Virus record (IMG/VR): IMGVR_UViG_3300006735_000001
Location: 49,578-113,577 of that record
Length of the DNA: 64,000 bases
From: a virus
Strand: one strand, 5' to 3'
Shown here: one piece after another, positions 1-6,956 of the stretch
How positions within the stretch are numbered: position 1 is the first letter of the stretch
How the letters are laid out: the number at the start of each line of letters is the position of its first letter
Position numbers and translations under genes: made by a program
The notes under the pieces: model-generated
What the model saw: the letters and a program-made list of their open reading frames with translations, nothing else
What the model was told of the DNA's origin: nothing
The model's database searches: none

Positions 1-1
1 A

Positions 2-688
2 GAATTGGGTATGATGTTTGCTTGGACAAACTCATATGACAAGTCAACTAGATTTCAATGTGCTGTTGGAGCATATGTAAAAGTATGTTACAATGGTATG
101 GTTGCTGGAGATATGTTAAATTTTAAAAGAAAACATACAGGGGCAGCACATTTTGATGTTAAGATGCAAATATCTAATCAGATTAAAAATGCAGAAAAGT
201 ATTACAAAAGAATACTTAATGATAGAGATCTGATGAAGAGTATTACACTTAACTGCAGACAACAAGCAGAGTTAGCAGGTAGATTATTTATTGAAGAAGA
301 AATTTTAGATACACAACAAATGACATGTGTTAAATCTGAGATAGATACTCCTACGTATTCATATGATGAGTCTTTAGATTCTGCCTGGACATTCTACAAT
401 CATGTTACTCATGCTCTTAAGAAAGCACACCCAAGAGATTGGTTGGCTGACCAACAGAACTTTCATGATTTTATGACCGCACTATGTAATAGTTTTAATA
501 CTACTAATAGTAAGTATGAAAAATGGTTAACTGATAATCCAGATTATACAATATCAGATAAAGTAGAAGAAATATCTGAAACAGCACCAACTACTGAAGA
601 TGCTGAAGAAATAATAGTAAATGATTATGAGATAGAATTGGCGGATGTAGATTACACTAATGAATCTGAGTTCCTGCTGAATGATTAA
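2..688 (+). CDS. DUF932 family protein, 5'-truncated
   Basis: The frame is open from the window edge to the stop at 688, so the true start lies outside the window; the TTG at 5 and ATG at 11 are internal. The visible part begins with a block (WTNSYDKSTRFQCAVGAYVKV, then CYNGMVAGD) that matches my memory of the DUF932 core, where a conserved 'NS.DGS.a...G..R.VC.NG' segment precedes a helical C-terminal half. DUF932 proteins are common on phages and plasmids and their biochemical role is unsettled. About 229 residues are visible, and the last 40 are acidic (runs of E and D). It is followed by a membrane micro-ORF that overlaps its stop codon, then by a terminator, so it is probably the end of an early or middle plus-strand operon. 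Family call fairly sure, function unknown. Confidence 0.7.
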   Translation, partial: ELGMMFAWTNSYDKSTRFQCAVGAYVKVCYNGMVAGDMLNFKRKHTGAAHFDVKMQISNQIKNAEKYYKRILNDRDLMKSITLNCRQQAELAGRLFIEEEILDTQQMTCVKSEIDTPTYSYDESLDSAWTFYNHVTHALKKAHPRDWLADQQNFHDFMTALCNSFNTTNSKYEKWLTDNPDYTISDKVEEISETAPTTEDAEEIIVNDYEIELADVDYTNESEFLLND

Positions 689-761
689 AACATTTATAAT
701 AGCATTTATAGTAGGATTTATTTGCTTTTATATGTGTTTAACTAATAAGTATAATAAATAA
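681..761 (+). CDS. 26-residue putative membrane peptide
   Basis: This short ORF starts at the ATG inside the end of the DUF932 gene (8-base overlap, ATGATTAA) and ends three bases before the terminator stem. The product is one hydrophobic helix (KTFIIAFIVGFICFYMCL) followed by a short polar, lysine-containing tail, which is the layout of a single-pass membrane micro-protein. The overlap suggests translational coupling. No family is recognised. AT-rich DNA often yields Ile/Phe-rich short frames by chance, so position and composition are the only support. Confidence 0.4.
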   Translation: MIKTFIIAFIVGFICFYMCLTNKYNK

Positions 762-764
762 ACC

Positions 765-821
765 GGAGAGAAAAACCAACAAGGGTCTAAGTTTTTGCAT
801 TCTTAGGCCCTCTCTCCTTTT
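765..821 (+). terminator. Rho-independent terminator
   Basis: GGAGAG (765-770) pairs with CTCTCC (812-817). Inside it GGGTCTAAG (783-791) pairs with CTTAGGCCC (802-810) with one G-U pair around a T-rich loop. A T4 run follows the outer stem and is itself followed by an A-run. It would end the DUF932/membrane-peptide transcript just before the gene at 837. Confidence 0.7.
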
Positions 822-836
822 AAAAAAGAATCACTT

Positions 837-1226
837 ATGATAACAGTAATAGAATGGAGAAGAAGACAACAGTTTGAATCAAAAAAATTAGCATCAGAGT
901 ATTTTAAAATACCTATTTGGCTCATAAATAAAAGTATTGCAAATAATGAAGAGGTATCTTATAGAGTAGATGAAGTAAATACTCCATCACAAGTTAGAAA
1001 ATATAAGTTCTCTCAAGCATATTTCCAAGGTGGTGCTACCAAAGAACTACCTATCCAAACAACTATACCCTTTGGAAAGTATAAAGGTAAAGAACCTAAA
1101 GAAGTTCCTCTTGGGTATCTTTTATGGATGTATAAAAAAACAGACTGCCCTATGGTTGTTTTAAGAGCACTAAGAGAAGTTAATAAATTAATGAACGGTA
1201 AATATGAAAAAGGTAAGAAAATGTAA
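837..1226 (+). CDS. DUF3820-domain protein
   Basis: A 129-residue protein. Its C-terminal third contains PFGKYKGKEPKEVPLGYLLW, the signature of DUF3820 ('FGKYKG..l.dvP..YL.W'), a short domain found in bacteria and phages and sometimes next to exonuclease domains. The N-terminal 70 residues are basic and start with a stretch that could be a small DNA-binding helix bundle (VIEWRRRQQFESKKLASEYF); no named family is recognised for that part. It follows the terminator, so it begins a new unit, and its 3' end overlaps the next gene by 23 bases, suggesting co-translation. The domain call is fairly sure; the role is unknown. Confidence 0.65.
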   Translation: MITVIEWRRRQQFESKKLASEYFKIPIWLINKSIANNEEVSYRVDEVNTPSQVRKYKFSQAYFQGGATKELPIQTTIPFGKYKGKEPKEVPLGYLLWMYKKTDCPMVVLRALREVNKLMNGKYEKGKKM

Positions 1227-1536
1227 TTCTTGTGGGACAAGTGTTTTTAAAATTGATAATCCCCCCTATGCTTATGAGTGTAAGGTATGTAAAAAAGAAA
1301 AATTTGCTTATGAGACATATAATTTTATATCATTATTTAGCAAAGGCATAGTAATTATATTATTAGTGTTAGCCTGTAAACCACCTAAATATAATCCAGA
1401 TACTGATCCTAATATATTAGATTGGTATGTAGACGGAAATGATACAGTAATCTATACAAAACAAGACTCTATTAAAGATGCTCGTGAAAGATGGGAATAC
1501 ATCAGAAGCATAGATAATGACAGCCTTTGGGAATGA
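1204..1536 (+). CDS. Zinc-ribbon protein with one membrane segment
   Basis: A 110-residue protein. CxxC pairs at the N terminus (CNSCG near residue 8 and CKVCKKE near residue 27) make a small zinc ribbon. A hydrophobic stretch follows (GIVIILLVLA, about residues 48-57) and leads directly into CKPPKYNPD, which resembles a lipobox (LVLAC). The remaining 50 residues are polar and acidic. A cytosolic zinc ribbon and a lipoprotein signal do not normally occur together, so the Cys may simply lie at the membrane edge, or translation may also start further in, although no good internal start is visible. It overlaps the DUF3820 gene by 23 bases. Its stop codon directly abuts the end of the convergent fibre gene. 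Confidence 0.55.
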   Translation: MKKVRKCNSCGTSVFKIDNPPYAYECKVCKKEKFAYETYNFISLFSKGIVIILLVLACKPPKYNPDTDPNILDWYVDGNDTVIYTKQDSIKDARERWEYIRSIDNDSLWE

Positions 1537-3867
1537 TTAGAATGTGCTTAATGCTGCTCTTCTCCAGTTATTATCAGCATAACAGACATAAATATGATTA
1601 GCATCAAATTTAATCTGTCCAGCTGTACCAGCAGCAGTTGCGCTTGAAGGTACTGAATCAACATTACCCTCAAAAGTATTTACATCTTTCCATTCTAAGT
1701 CAATGCTGCCTGCTGATTTAAGCATGGCCATACCAGTATTTCCTGCTGCTACTTTAGGTAGTCTCCAATATGTGTTAGCAATTGTTGAAGTTGATGCTGG
1801 TCCTGTTAGTTCTAACATACCATTACCATATAATTTAAATAAAGTATCTGTTACTCTTGCATCACCATTAGCGGAATCTAAGTATTCATTTATAATTGCA
1901 AAATAAGTAGCATCATTTTGTGCTGATGTTACAGTACCTGGATTAAAGAACAATTCATTTTCTCTTGACCCTGCTGAATTATTATAAGCAAAAGCCATAC
2001 CTTGAACATTAGTAGGATTTGCTGATGCTGTATTTCCACTAACATATAAGTATCCGTTTGCTCCAGATCCGCTTGTTGTTAGTGGTCCTTGCATATTAGC
2101 TGCACCTGTAACTGTAAGTCCTCCATTAACTGTAACATCTGTAGCTGTAAGATTTACTACATCAGTACTAGCTACAGCAAGCCTTAAAGTAGTAACACCT
2201 TTTACTACACCATTACCAGCTAGATTTGCAAAACCATCATTGCCATTAGGACCTTCTACAGTTAAACCTCCATTTCTGACTGTTGCACCTGCTGTAACAG
2301 TTTGAAACTTTACAACATTATCATGATATAGATTTACACCAGCATCTACATTAAAATCAGCATAAGTTTCACTTGCAATAGCATCTTTTACAAGTCTTAT
2401 TTTATTTTGACCATGTATTAATAAATCACCTGTTCCAACATCTCCTATAATACTATTACCAGTAGTTGCACTATGATAAATAGATAAATCACTTGCATTT
2501 GGCCCACCATTTCCAGCACCAAATCTTAAAATTGTATTATCTTCAAATCGAGCTGATCCTTTAAAGCTTATTATATTATTACTAGCTGCACCGTCATTTT
2601 CAAAAACTGATTGATTAGCATTTGTTGCTGATACATTTATTGCTCCAGCTATTGTTATAAGTGCTGTACTTTGAGTAGCTATTGAATCTCCTAATGTACT
2701 ACCATCTGGTGTCCATAATGGAATTTTATTTGCTGTTCCTGATCCAGTTACTCCATCAGCCCATATAACAGTATTACTTGCAGTTGATTTTAATACTCTA
2801 CCAGCTGAACCAGCTAAACTACTAGCAGAATCTTTTATGGGCCCTTGTATATTTGTAGTAGCTTCAAGGGTTAACTCTTCGGAATCCGCTGATCCTATTG
2901 TTAGCCTTCCATTCCCAGCAGTACTCCATACCATTGGTACGGGTGCACCATTTCCTATTACAGACCCACTGGCTGTAAACATTGCTACGTTAAGTGCAGT
3001 TCCTGTACCAGTTACTAAATCAAGACTGCTAATTAAGTCTCCAAGTTTAATTCTTTTGTTTTCACTAGCTGATTCATCAAGTATCATCAACTGATCAGTT
3101 ATTACTGCATTGGTTGCAAGATCATTTAGAGTAGATATGGTAGTACCAATCTCTATATTACTACCTATAGAGACTACGTTTGATCCAAGCAAATTACCAA
3201 CAGCACTAGACACTATAGATTTATAACCTACAGTTGTACCATCTGATATAATTAATTGACCGGCTGTTCCTGGAGGAAGAGGTTGTTGTATACCTTGAGC
3301 ATTACCTACCCATATATTACCTTGTGGAAGAGCTACAACTGGATCATCATCTGACCATACAACTCTACCATCAGCTAAAGATCTTAATACTCTATTAGCA
3401 GCACCTGCTTCAGCACCAGCAGAATCAAGAACTCGGTTAAATAATGATGTGCCATGTGTAGTATCTCCTGATGTACCTAACTCAATTTTTGTTTTTAGTA
3501 CAGTATCTTTGTTAACAGTAAGTCCACCGTCAATAGTAATTTTAGTAAGACCAGAAGAAGTAGACTGACTTGCAATACTATCTTCTATAGAAGTATTTTG
3601 ATTAACACAAGTTCCAGATACTGGAGCATACATGGGTAAAGTCTTTACTGTAGCAGTACCATTTTGAAGTACTACATTTTCTAAAATTTGACACTTTAAA
3701 TCCCCAAGCTTTAGTATAAAGGGTTCTCCTTTTGGTTGATAACCAGGATTTCCAACACTAGCTTGAAAAACTCTTCCAAGTTCAATGTAGTCTCTTTTAA
3801 AGTCTGCTTTTGTTTGCTTCTTATTTCGGTGTAGAAGTCCTAAAACCTCCTGTATAAATATGCTCAT
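1537..3867 (-). CDS. Tail fibre protein with repeated modules
   Basis: A 776-residue protein, rich in Gly, Ser, Thr, Asn and Val with few charges, as in trimeric phage fibres. The N terminus (VLGLLHRNKK then LKLGDLK) resembles that of the 280-residue protein at 5267-6109 and is probably the virion anchor. The shaft has duplicated modules: AGAANRVLRSLADGRVVWSD near residue 155 and AGSAGRVLKSTASNTVIWAD near residue 355, and DSIASQST near residue 95 with DSIATQST near residue 395. The C terminus (TAGQIKF....YVCYADNNWRRAAL) is a short ending I recall from many marine phage fibres. It is the last gene of its minus-strand unit. Receptor binding is likely but not shown. Confidence 0.75.
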   Translation of the reverse strand: MSIFIQEVLGLLHRNKKQTKADFKRDYIELGRVFQASVGNPGYQPKGEPFILKLGDLKCQILENVVLQNGTATVKTLPMYAPVSGTCVNQNTSIEDSIASQSTSSGLTKITIDGGLTVNKDTVLKTKIELGTSGDTTHGTSLFNRVLDSAGAEAGAANRVLRSLADGRVVWSDDDPVVALPQGNIWVGNAQGIQQPLPPGTAGQLIISDGTTVGYKSIVSSAVGNLLGSNVVSIGSNIEIGTTISTLNDLATNAVITDQLMILDESASENKRIKLGDLISSLDLVTGTGTALNVAMFTASGSVIGNGAPVPMVWSTAGNGRLTIGSADSEELTLEATTNIQGPIKDSASSLAGSAGRVLKSTASNTVIWADGVTGSGTANKIPLWTPDGSTLGDSIATQSTALITIAGAINVSATNANQSVFENDGAASNNIISFKGSARFEDNTILRFGAGNGGPNASDLSIYHSATTGNSIIGDVGTGDLLIHGQNKIRLVKDAIASETYADFNVDAGVNLYHDNVVKFQTVTAGATVRNGGLTVEGPNGNDGFANLAGNGVVKGVTTLRLAVASTDVVNLTATDVTVNGGLTVTGAANMQGPLTTSGSGANGYLYVSGNTASANPTNVQGMAFAYNNSAGSRENELFFNPGTVTSAQNDATYFAIINEYLDSANGDARVTDTLFKLYGNGMLELTGPASTSTIANTYWRLPKVAAGNTGMAMLKSAGSIDLEWKDVNTFEGNVDSVPSSATAAGTAGQIKFDANHIYVCYADNNWRRAALSTF

Positions 3868-3876
3868 GATTCAAGT

Positions 3877-4221
3877 TTATAGATATAGTGCAGCCACTTT
3901 AACTGATGCTGTAGCTGAACATGTTATTTTTATATTTCCTGCTGTATTATTAAATGCTCTAGTCTCAAAAGGGCCTAAAAAACCTTCTTTTGTTGCAGCT
4001 AAAGTTAATACTGCATTTTCTTTTACTAATTTACCCAATTGTGGATCAACTACAGTAGTTATTTCAGGCACTACAGTAGCAGTTATACTAGAACTACTGT
4101 CATTTCGTACATGAAAAAACTGTACACCAGTATTAGTTACTTCATCTCCACCTGCTGCTGGAGTTACATAAGTTGGTAATAAACCAGATTGTGTTATCTG
4201 TTGTGCTGTTAACTTTGCCAT
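3877..4221 (-). CDS. Small beta-rich virion-type protein, unknown
   Basis: A 114-residue protein made mostly of short alternating hydrophobic/polar stretches, including VQFFHVRNDSSSSITATVVP and a closing segment rich in small residues (ITCSATASVKVAALYL). This suggests an all-beta fold such as a decoration or fibre-accessory domain. It has no cysteine pattern, signal peptide or membrane helix. It lies 9 bases upstream of the fibre gene and starts in the AAATTATG context used by many genes here. I do not recognise the family; a structural role is inferred from position and composition. Confidence 0.5.
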   Translation of the reverse strand: MAKLTAQQITQSGLLPTYVTPAAGGDEVTNTGVQFFHVRNDSSSSITATVVPEITTVVDPQLGKLVKENAVLTLAATKEGFLGPFETRAFNNTAGNIKITCSATASVKVAALYL

Positions 4222-4231
4222 AATTTAATTT

Positions 4232-4453
4232 TTAACTATTTCTGTATCCATTTTTAAAAGCTGCTGACTGAACTGGTTCTGCTGCTCTTGTGGATTTCAT
4301 ATCACATACAATACCAGCTTTAGCTAATCTTTGTCTTTTAGCAACTTTTTTTGCATTTCTTTTCTGTTGGGACTTCTGATATTGAGAAGTAGGGTTAAAG
4401 TACCCATTAGGTACATTACCGTCTCCCACCGGGAATGATATTTTTTTTGCCAT
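4232..4453 (-). CDS. Small basic protein, unknown
   Basis: A 73-residue protein, strongly basic in the middle (KSQQKRNAKKVAKRQRLAKA), which is probably one helix able to bind nucleic acid or another virion component. It lies in a run of small basic genes between the holin and the fibre, with 10-11 base gaps, and is expressed with them. No family recognised. Confidence 0.5.
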   Translation of the reverse strand: MAKKISFPVGDGNVPNGYFNPTSQYQKSQQKRNAKKVAKRQRLAKAGIVCDMKSTRAAEPVQSAAFKNGYRNS

Positions 4454-4464
4454 AACTTTAATTT

Positions 4465-4773
4465 TTATTTTTTCATGTAAGCTTTACGTGCAGTCTTTCT
4501 GACCATACCTTTCTTAGTGCCTGCTTTCTTTTTTGAACCTCCTCTTTTATACTTTACTTTGCCACCATTAGTCATCATATCTAAAAGATCAGACTCCATA
4601 CCTTGAAGACCTCCCATTTCACCTGCCATTTCCATAACTCTTTTACCAGCATTCATAATACCTTCACTAATGTAATCACCTTTTGATGATCCACTACCTG
4701 ATGTAAGATTATTAGCCATACCCATGCCACCCATGTTCATTTTTTTAGCTAACATTTTTTTCATATTTCCCAT
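4465..4773 (-). CDS. Met/Gly-rich basic protein, unknown
   Basis: A 102-residue protein. The first 30 residues are rich in Met, Lys and Gly (MKKMLAKKMNMGGMGM). The middle is a helical segment (GIMNAGKRVMEMAGEMGGLQ). The end is a lysine/arginine tail (KYKRGGSKKKAGTKKG). It contains NGGKVKYKRGG, two copies of the basic-GG pattern that also recurs in the large proteins at 36309-48004. It lies directly downstream of the holin with a 12-base gap. A nucleic-acid or membrane-surface interaction is possible; function unknown. Confidence 0.45.
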   Translation of the reverse strand: MGNMKKMLAKKMNMGGMGMANNLTSGSGSSKGDYISEGIMNAGKRVMEMAGEMGGLQGMESDLLDMMTNGGKVKYKRGGSKKKAGTKKGMVRKTARKAYMKK

Positions 4774-4785
4774 AATTTCTAATTT

Positions 4786-5256
4786 TTAATTTTTGTTGTT
4801 ACTTATTGTTTTAAATTTTTCTGCCCCTCTAGAACCAAAATATGCTACATAGACAGTTATTAAAAGTGACTTGAGTAAATCTACCCAGCCACCGTCAATA
4901 CTAAAGTCTATATCAAAACCATCTAACAATATAAATATAACTAATGAAACAGTCAAAAATATTAACGTTAATGGTCTTGTATTTTTAGATAAGTATGAGT
5001 CAGACTTCATATCTGCCTGCCATCTCTTACTTACTTCTTGCATCTCAATCATGTCTTGTTCAAGAAGCTTCAATGCTTTTTCTTTGTCTTCTGGTGGCAA
5101 TACAATATCAGGCTCCTTTTGTATAAGACCTTTAACAACACCCAATAGACCTGCATCAGGCAATGCATCACCAACTAAACCAACAATACTTGGAACTTTC
5201 TCTGTTAGGAATTTTCCAACCTTAGTTTCACTAAATCTTTTCTTTGGCTTACTCAT
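4786..5256 (-). CDS. Holin, GTA/3-TM holin superfamily
   Basis: A 156-residue protein. It would form pores in the inner membrane late in infection. Residues 75-98 carry the superfamily signature: VSKRWQADMKSDSYLS, then RPL directly before a membrane helix (about 97-113). A second helix covers about 126-142, and a first, more amphipathic one, about 22-47. The 'W..DM.SDS.LS...RP' pattern is what I know from the 3-TM holins of gene transfer agents and many phages. The N terminus is basic. It sits among small basic genes and a fibre gene. No separate endolysin gene is visible in the window; the nearest muralytic domains are inside the 2185-residue virion protein. Confidence 0.75.
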   Translation of the reverse strand: MSKPKKRFSETKVGKFLTEKVPSIVGLVGDALPDAGLLGVVKGLIQKEPDIVLPPEDKEKALKLLEQDMIEMQEVSKRWQADMKSDSYLSKNTRPLTLIFLTVSLVIFILLDGFDIDFSIDGGWVDLLKSLLITVYVAYFGSRGAEKFKTISNNKN

Positions 5257-5266
5257 AATTTTTTGT

Positions 5267-6109
5267 TTATGGATATATTCTTATTTCTATTCCTGTTCTT
5301 AATAATTGATTGTCAGCAAGACTTCCATTTTCCTGCGTACTTAACTGAAAACTTGCAGTAGCACCACCAAATATATTAATCACTACTGTTTGATTTTTTA
5401 AATTACCTTGTGCAGGTGCAAAAAATACTTTGTCCAAATTAGCCAGAGCTGTTCCCCAAGTACCTCTATACATACCTGTGTTTGTACGTGTCCATACAAT
5501 AGTATTACCGGTTGTATTTTCTAGTACTGTTGCAACTGGTGCATCGGTTCCAGATTGTGATAACAACGCAGTATAGCTTGTATACGGTCTCCCATCTGTG
5601 GAATTAATAGTAATCTCATTTGCGCTTTGTGCTAATGTTACATTTGTACCTCCTATTAAAGATCTAAAATTAAGTGTCTCACCTACTTTATCTTTCCATA
5701 TTGCAAATCCAGTTCCTGCATTAGCAGCCGTATTAGGCTCACCTGTTGTAGTTATCTCTACATAATCATCATCATCAGAGTTGGCAAGAGTCAGGTTGCT
5801 ACTCAAAGACTTTAAGGATCTGTAAAATACAGTACAAGTCTCAAGAACGTCATCAGATTCTGTTTTCTGATATACTTGACCAGTGCCAGCAGCTGGAGAA
5901 GCTGGAGAATTTGCATGTGCACAGTGTTCTGCAGCAACCTTAAAATCTCTCACCTTTATAACTTTAACACTCTTGTAAGGTATTGGTGAAGCAACACCTT
6001 CCATATCAGGCTGTTCATTAGTTCCTATTATAAGAACATCATTTAAACCAGCTTTCTTTGCATAAACTGATCTTTTTATTAAACTTAATACATCAGTTAA
6101 AATATTCAT
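5267..6109 (-). CDS. Fibre-like/baseplate-type virion protein
   Basis: A 280-residue protein. Its N terminus (VLSLIKRSVYAKK, then VKVIKVRDFK) resembles that of the 776-residue fibre, suggesting a shared anchor. A Gly/Thr/Asn-rich beta region follows, with LNFRSLIGGTNVTLAQSANE, a motif I recall from phage fibres ahead of a C-terminal trimer or knob domain. The final 100 residues (beginning TDGRPYTSYTALLSQ) look like one compact beta domain ending in GIEIRIYP. Its start codon overlaps the stop of the upstream 58-residue gene (ATGA). Probably a short tail appendage. Confidence 0.6.
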   Translation of the reverse strand: MNILTDVLSLIKRSVYAKKAGLNDVLIIGTNEQPDMEGVASPIPYKSVKVIKVRDFKVAAEHCAHANSPASPAAGTGQVYQKTESDDVLETCTVFYRSLKSLSSNLTLANSDDDDYVEITTTGEPNTAANAGTGFAIWKDKVGETLNFRSLIGGTNVTLAQSANEITINSTDGRPYTSYTALLSQSGTDAPVATVLENTTGNTIVWTRTNTGMYRGTWGTALANLDKVFFAPAQGNLKNQTVVINIFGGATASFQLSTQENGSLADNQLLRTGIEIRIYP

Positions 6110-6282
6110 TTCTTCTTCTGTTTTTTAGATGGGCCACTGTATGTATTATGGGTACCCCCCCCTAGTTTTTTCTTTCTCAAGTTTCTTTCAAAAGCAGAAT
6201 GCATCATAATCTCACCACCTTTAGGTAATAACTTATCACCATTTTTAGGTTTCTTCTGTATTGGAAGTTTGTGAGTTCTCAT
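6106..6282 (-). CDS. 58-residue basic protein, unknown
   Basis: A short ORF of lysine-rich composition ending in KKQKKK. The N-terminal part contains LLPKGGEIMMHSAFERN, a basic-GG stretch like those in the large virion proteins. Its start overlaps the stop of the 32-residue gene (TAATG) and its stop overlaps the start of the fibre-like gene (ATGA), so it sits in a translationally coupled chain. It is crossed by a tract of eight G on the coding strand, encoding Gly-Gly-Gly. Family unknown; the tight overlaps are the main support. Confidence 0.5.
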   Translation of the reverse strand: MRTHKLPIQKKPKNGDKLLPKGGEIMMHSAFERNLRKKKLGGGTHNTYSGPSKKQKKK

Positions 6283-6380
6283 TAATCTTTATTTTTTTTA
6301 CAGCATACTTCTTTTCGGCAAGATCCTAAACAAACTTTACCAAATGTAATCCACTGTATAAATACACATATATTTCTCAT
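6282..6380 (-). CDS. 32-residue Cys-rich peptide, unknown
   Basis: A 32-residue ORF with five cysteines (including CRKEVCCKK) and a hydrophobic first half (NICVFIQWITFGKVCL). It overlaps its upstream neighbour by the sequence ATGA and its downstream neighbour by TAATG. That spacing, shared by the whole micro-cluster, is the reason to believe it. It may be a small metal-binding or membrane-associated peptide; nothing more can be said. Confidence 0.35.
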   Translation of the reverse strand: MRNICVFIQWITFGKVCLGSCRKEVCCKKNKD

Positions 6381-6502
6381 CTTCCTTGACCTCTATATTT
6401 TTGTTTATATCCGCTTTGACCTCTAGAAGCATTCTTAGAATGAACCCCTGGTCTTTTTTTACCAGATACTTTTTTATAATTATTCGTAAGAATTCTAGCC
6501 AT
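6377..6502 (-). CDS. 41-residue conserved basic phage peptide
   Basis: A basic 41-residue peptide containing KKRPGVHSKNASRGQ and ending in KYRGQGR. I recall closely similar tiny proteins ('RPGVHAK....YRGQG') from several Bacteroidota phages, usually near structural or lysis genes; their function is unknown. The start overlaps the stop of the 81-residue gene by one base (TAATG), and the stop overlaps the next start (ATGA). The strong net positive charge suggests binding to nucleic acid or to an acidic surface of the virion. Confidence 0.6.
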   Translation of the reverse strand: MARILTNNYKKVSGKKRPGVHSKNASRGQSGYKQKYRGQGR

Positions 6503-6747
6503 TACTTCTTTTTTCTACCTTTACGGGCCTTGCCTGCTAATGCATCATCAATATCACCAAGTTGATTACCAACTTGTTTTATAGCTAATCCTACATCTGC
6601 TAGCTCAGCAGCAGTAAGTTTATATCTTTTCTTAATCTCTTTTAAAGTAGCAATTGCTTTCTCGTCTAGAGATGTTCTAGACCAAACAGCTCTCCAATAA
6701 TCTTGAAGGCTATAAGTCCATAATACATTTATAAATTTTTTAAACAT
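6502..6747 (-). CDS. 81-residue helical protein, unknown
   Basis: The start at 6747 (MFKKFINVLW) is preferred over the upstream in-frame ATG at 6798, because the putative promoter at 6771-6787 lies between them. The protein begins with aromatic residues (SLQDYWRAVWSR), continues as amphipathic helices (EKAIATLKEIKKRYKLT and LADVGLAIKQVGNQLGD) and ends in KARKGRKKK. I recall similar 'DYW.A..SRT..DEK' proteins in flavobacterial phages without assigned function. First gene of the minus-strand unit that includes the holin. Confidence 0.6.
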   Translation of the reverse strand: MFKKFINVLWTYSLQDYWRAVWSRTSLDEKAIATLKEIKKRYKLTAAELADVGLAIKQVGNQLGDIDDALAGKARKGRKKK

Positions 6748-6770
6748 AATAATCTTTTTAATTGACACTA

Positions 6771-6787
6771 TATAAATAATATACAAA
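6771..6787 (-). promoter_or_regulatory. Candidate late promoter motif, copy 1
   Basis: Read on the minus strand this is TTTGTATATTATTTATA, 23 bases upstream of the start at 6747. Near-identical copies precede the genes starting at 12567, 41386 and 60861. Motif shared by sight; promoter activity is inferred. Confidence 0.45.
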
Positions 6788-6956
6788 TTTTGTCTCACTT
6801 AACCAACATTAAGAGTCAGATTAATATTATATTTGTTTTTAAATAAAATTTACTAGATTAGTTTTTTGTGTATGATCTATTTTTCTTACATTGATAATAT
6901 CTAGTAGCTGCACTTCTTTTTGATGTGTGGCTTTTTAATCCTATATACCATATACT

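Noticed and set aside
1013-1240. Minus-strand ORF opposite the DUF3820 gene
   Set aside because: Antisense to a recognised domain; no features of its own.
6748-6798. Upstream ATG at 6798 for the 81-residue gene
   Set aside because: It would place the shared AT-rich motif inside the coding region; the internal Met gives a product that looks like related phage proteins.
6828-6835. TATATTTG as a Bacteroidota -7 element for nrdB
   Set aside because: It matches TAnnTTTG, but no TTG-type -33 element is found at the right distance; mentioned only as a weak hint.
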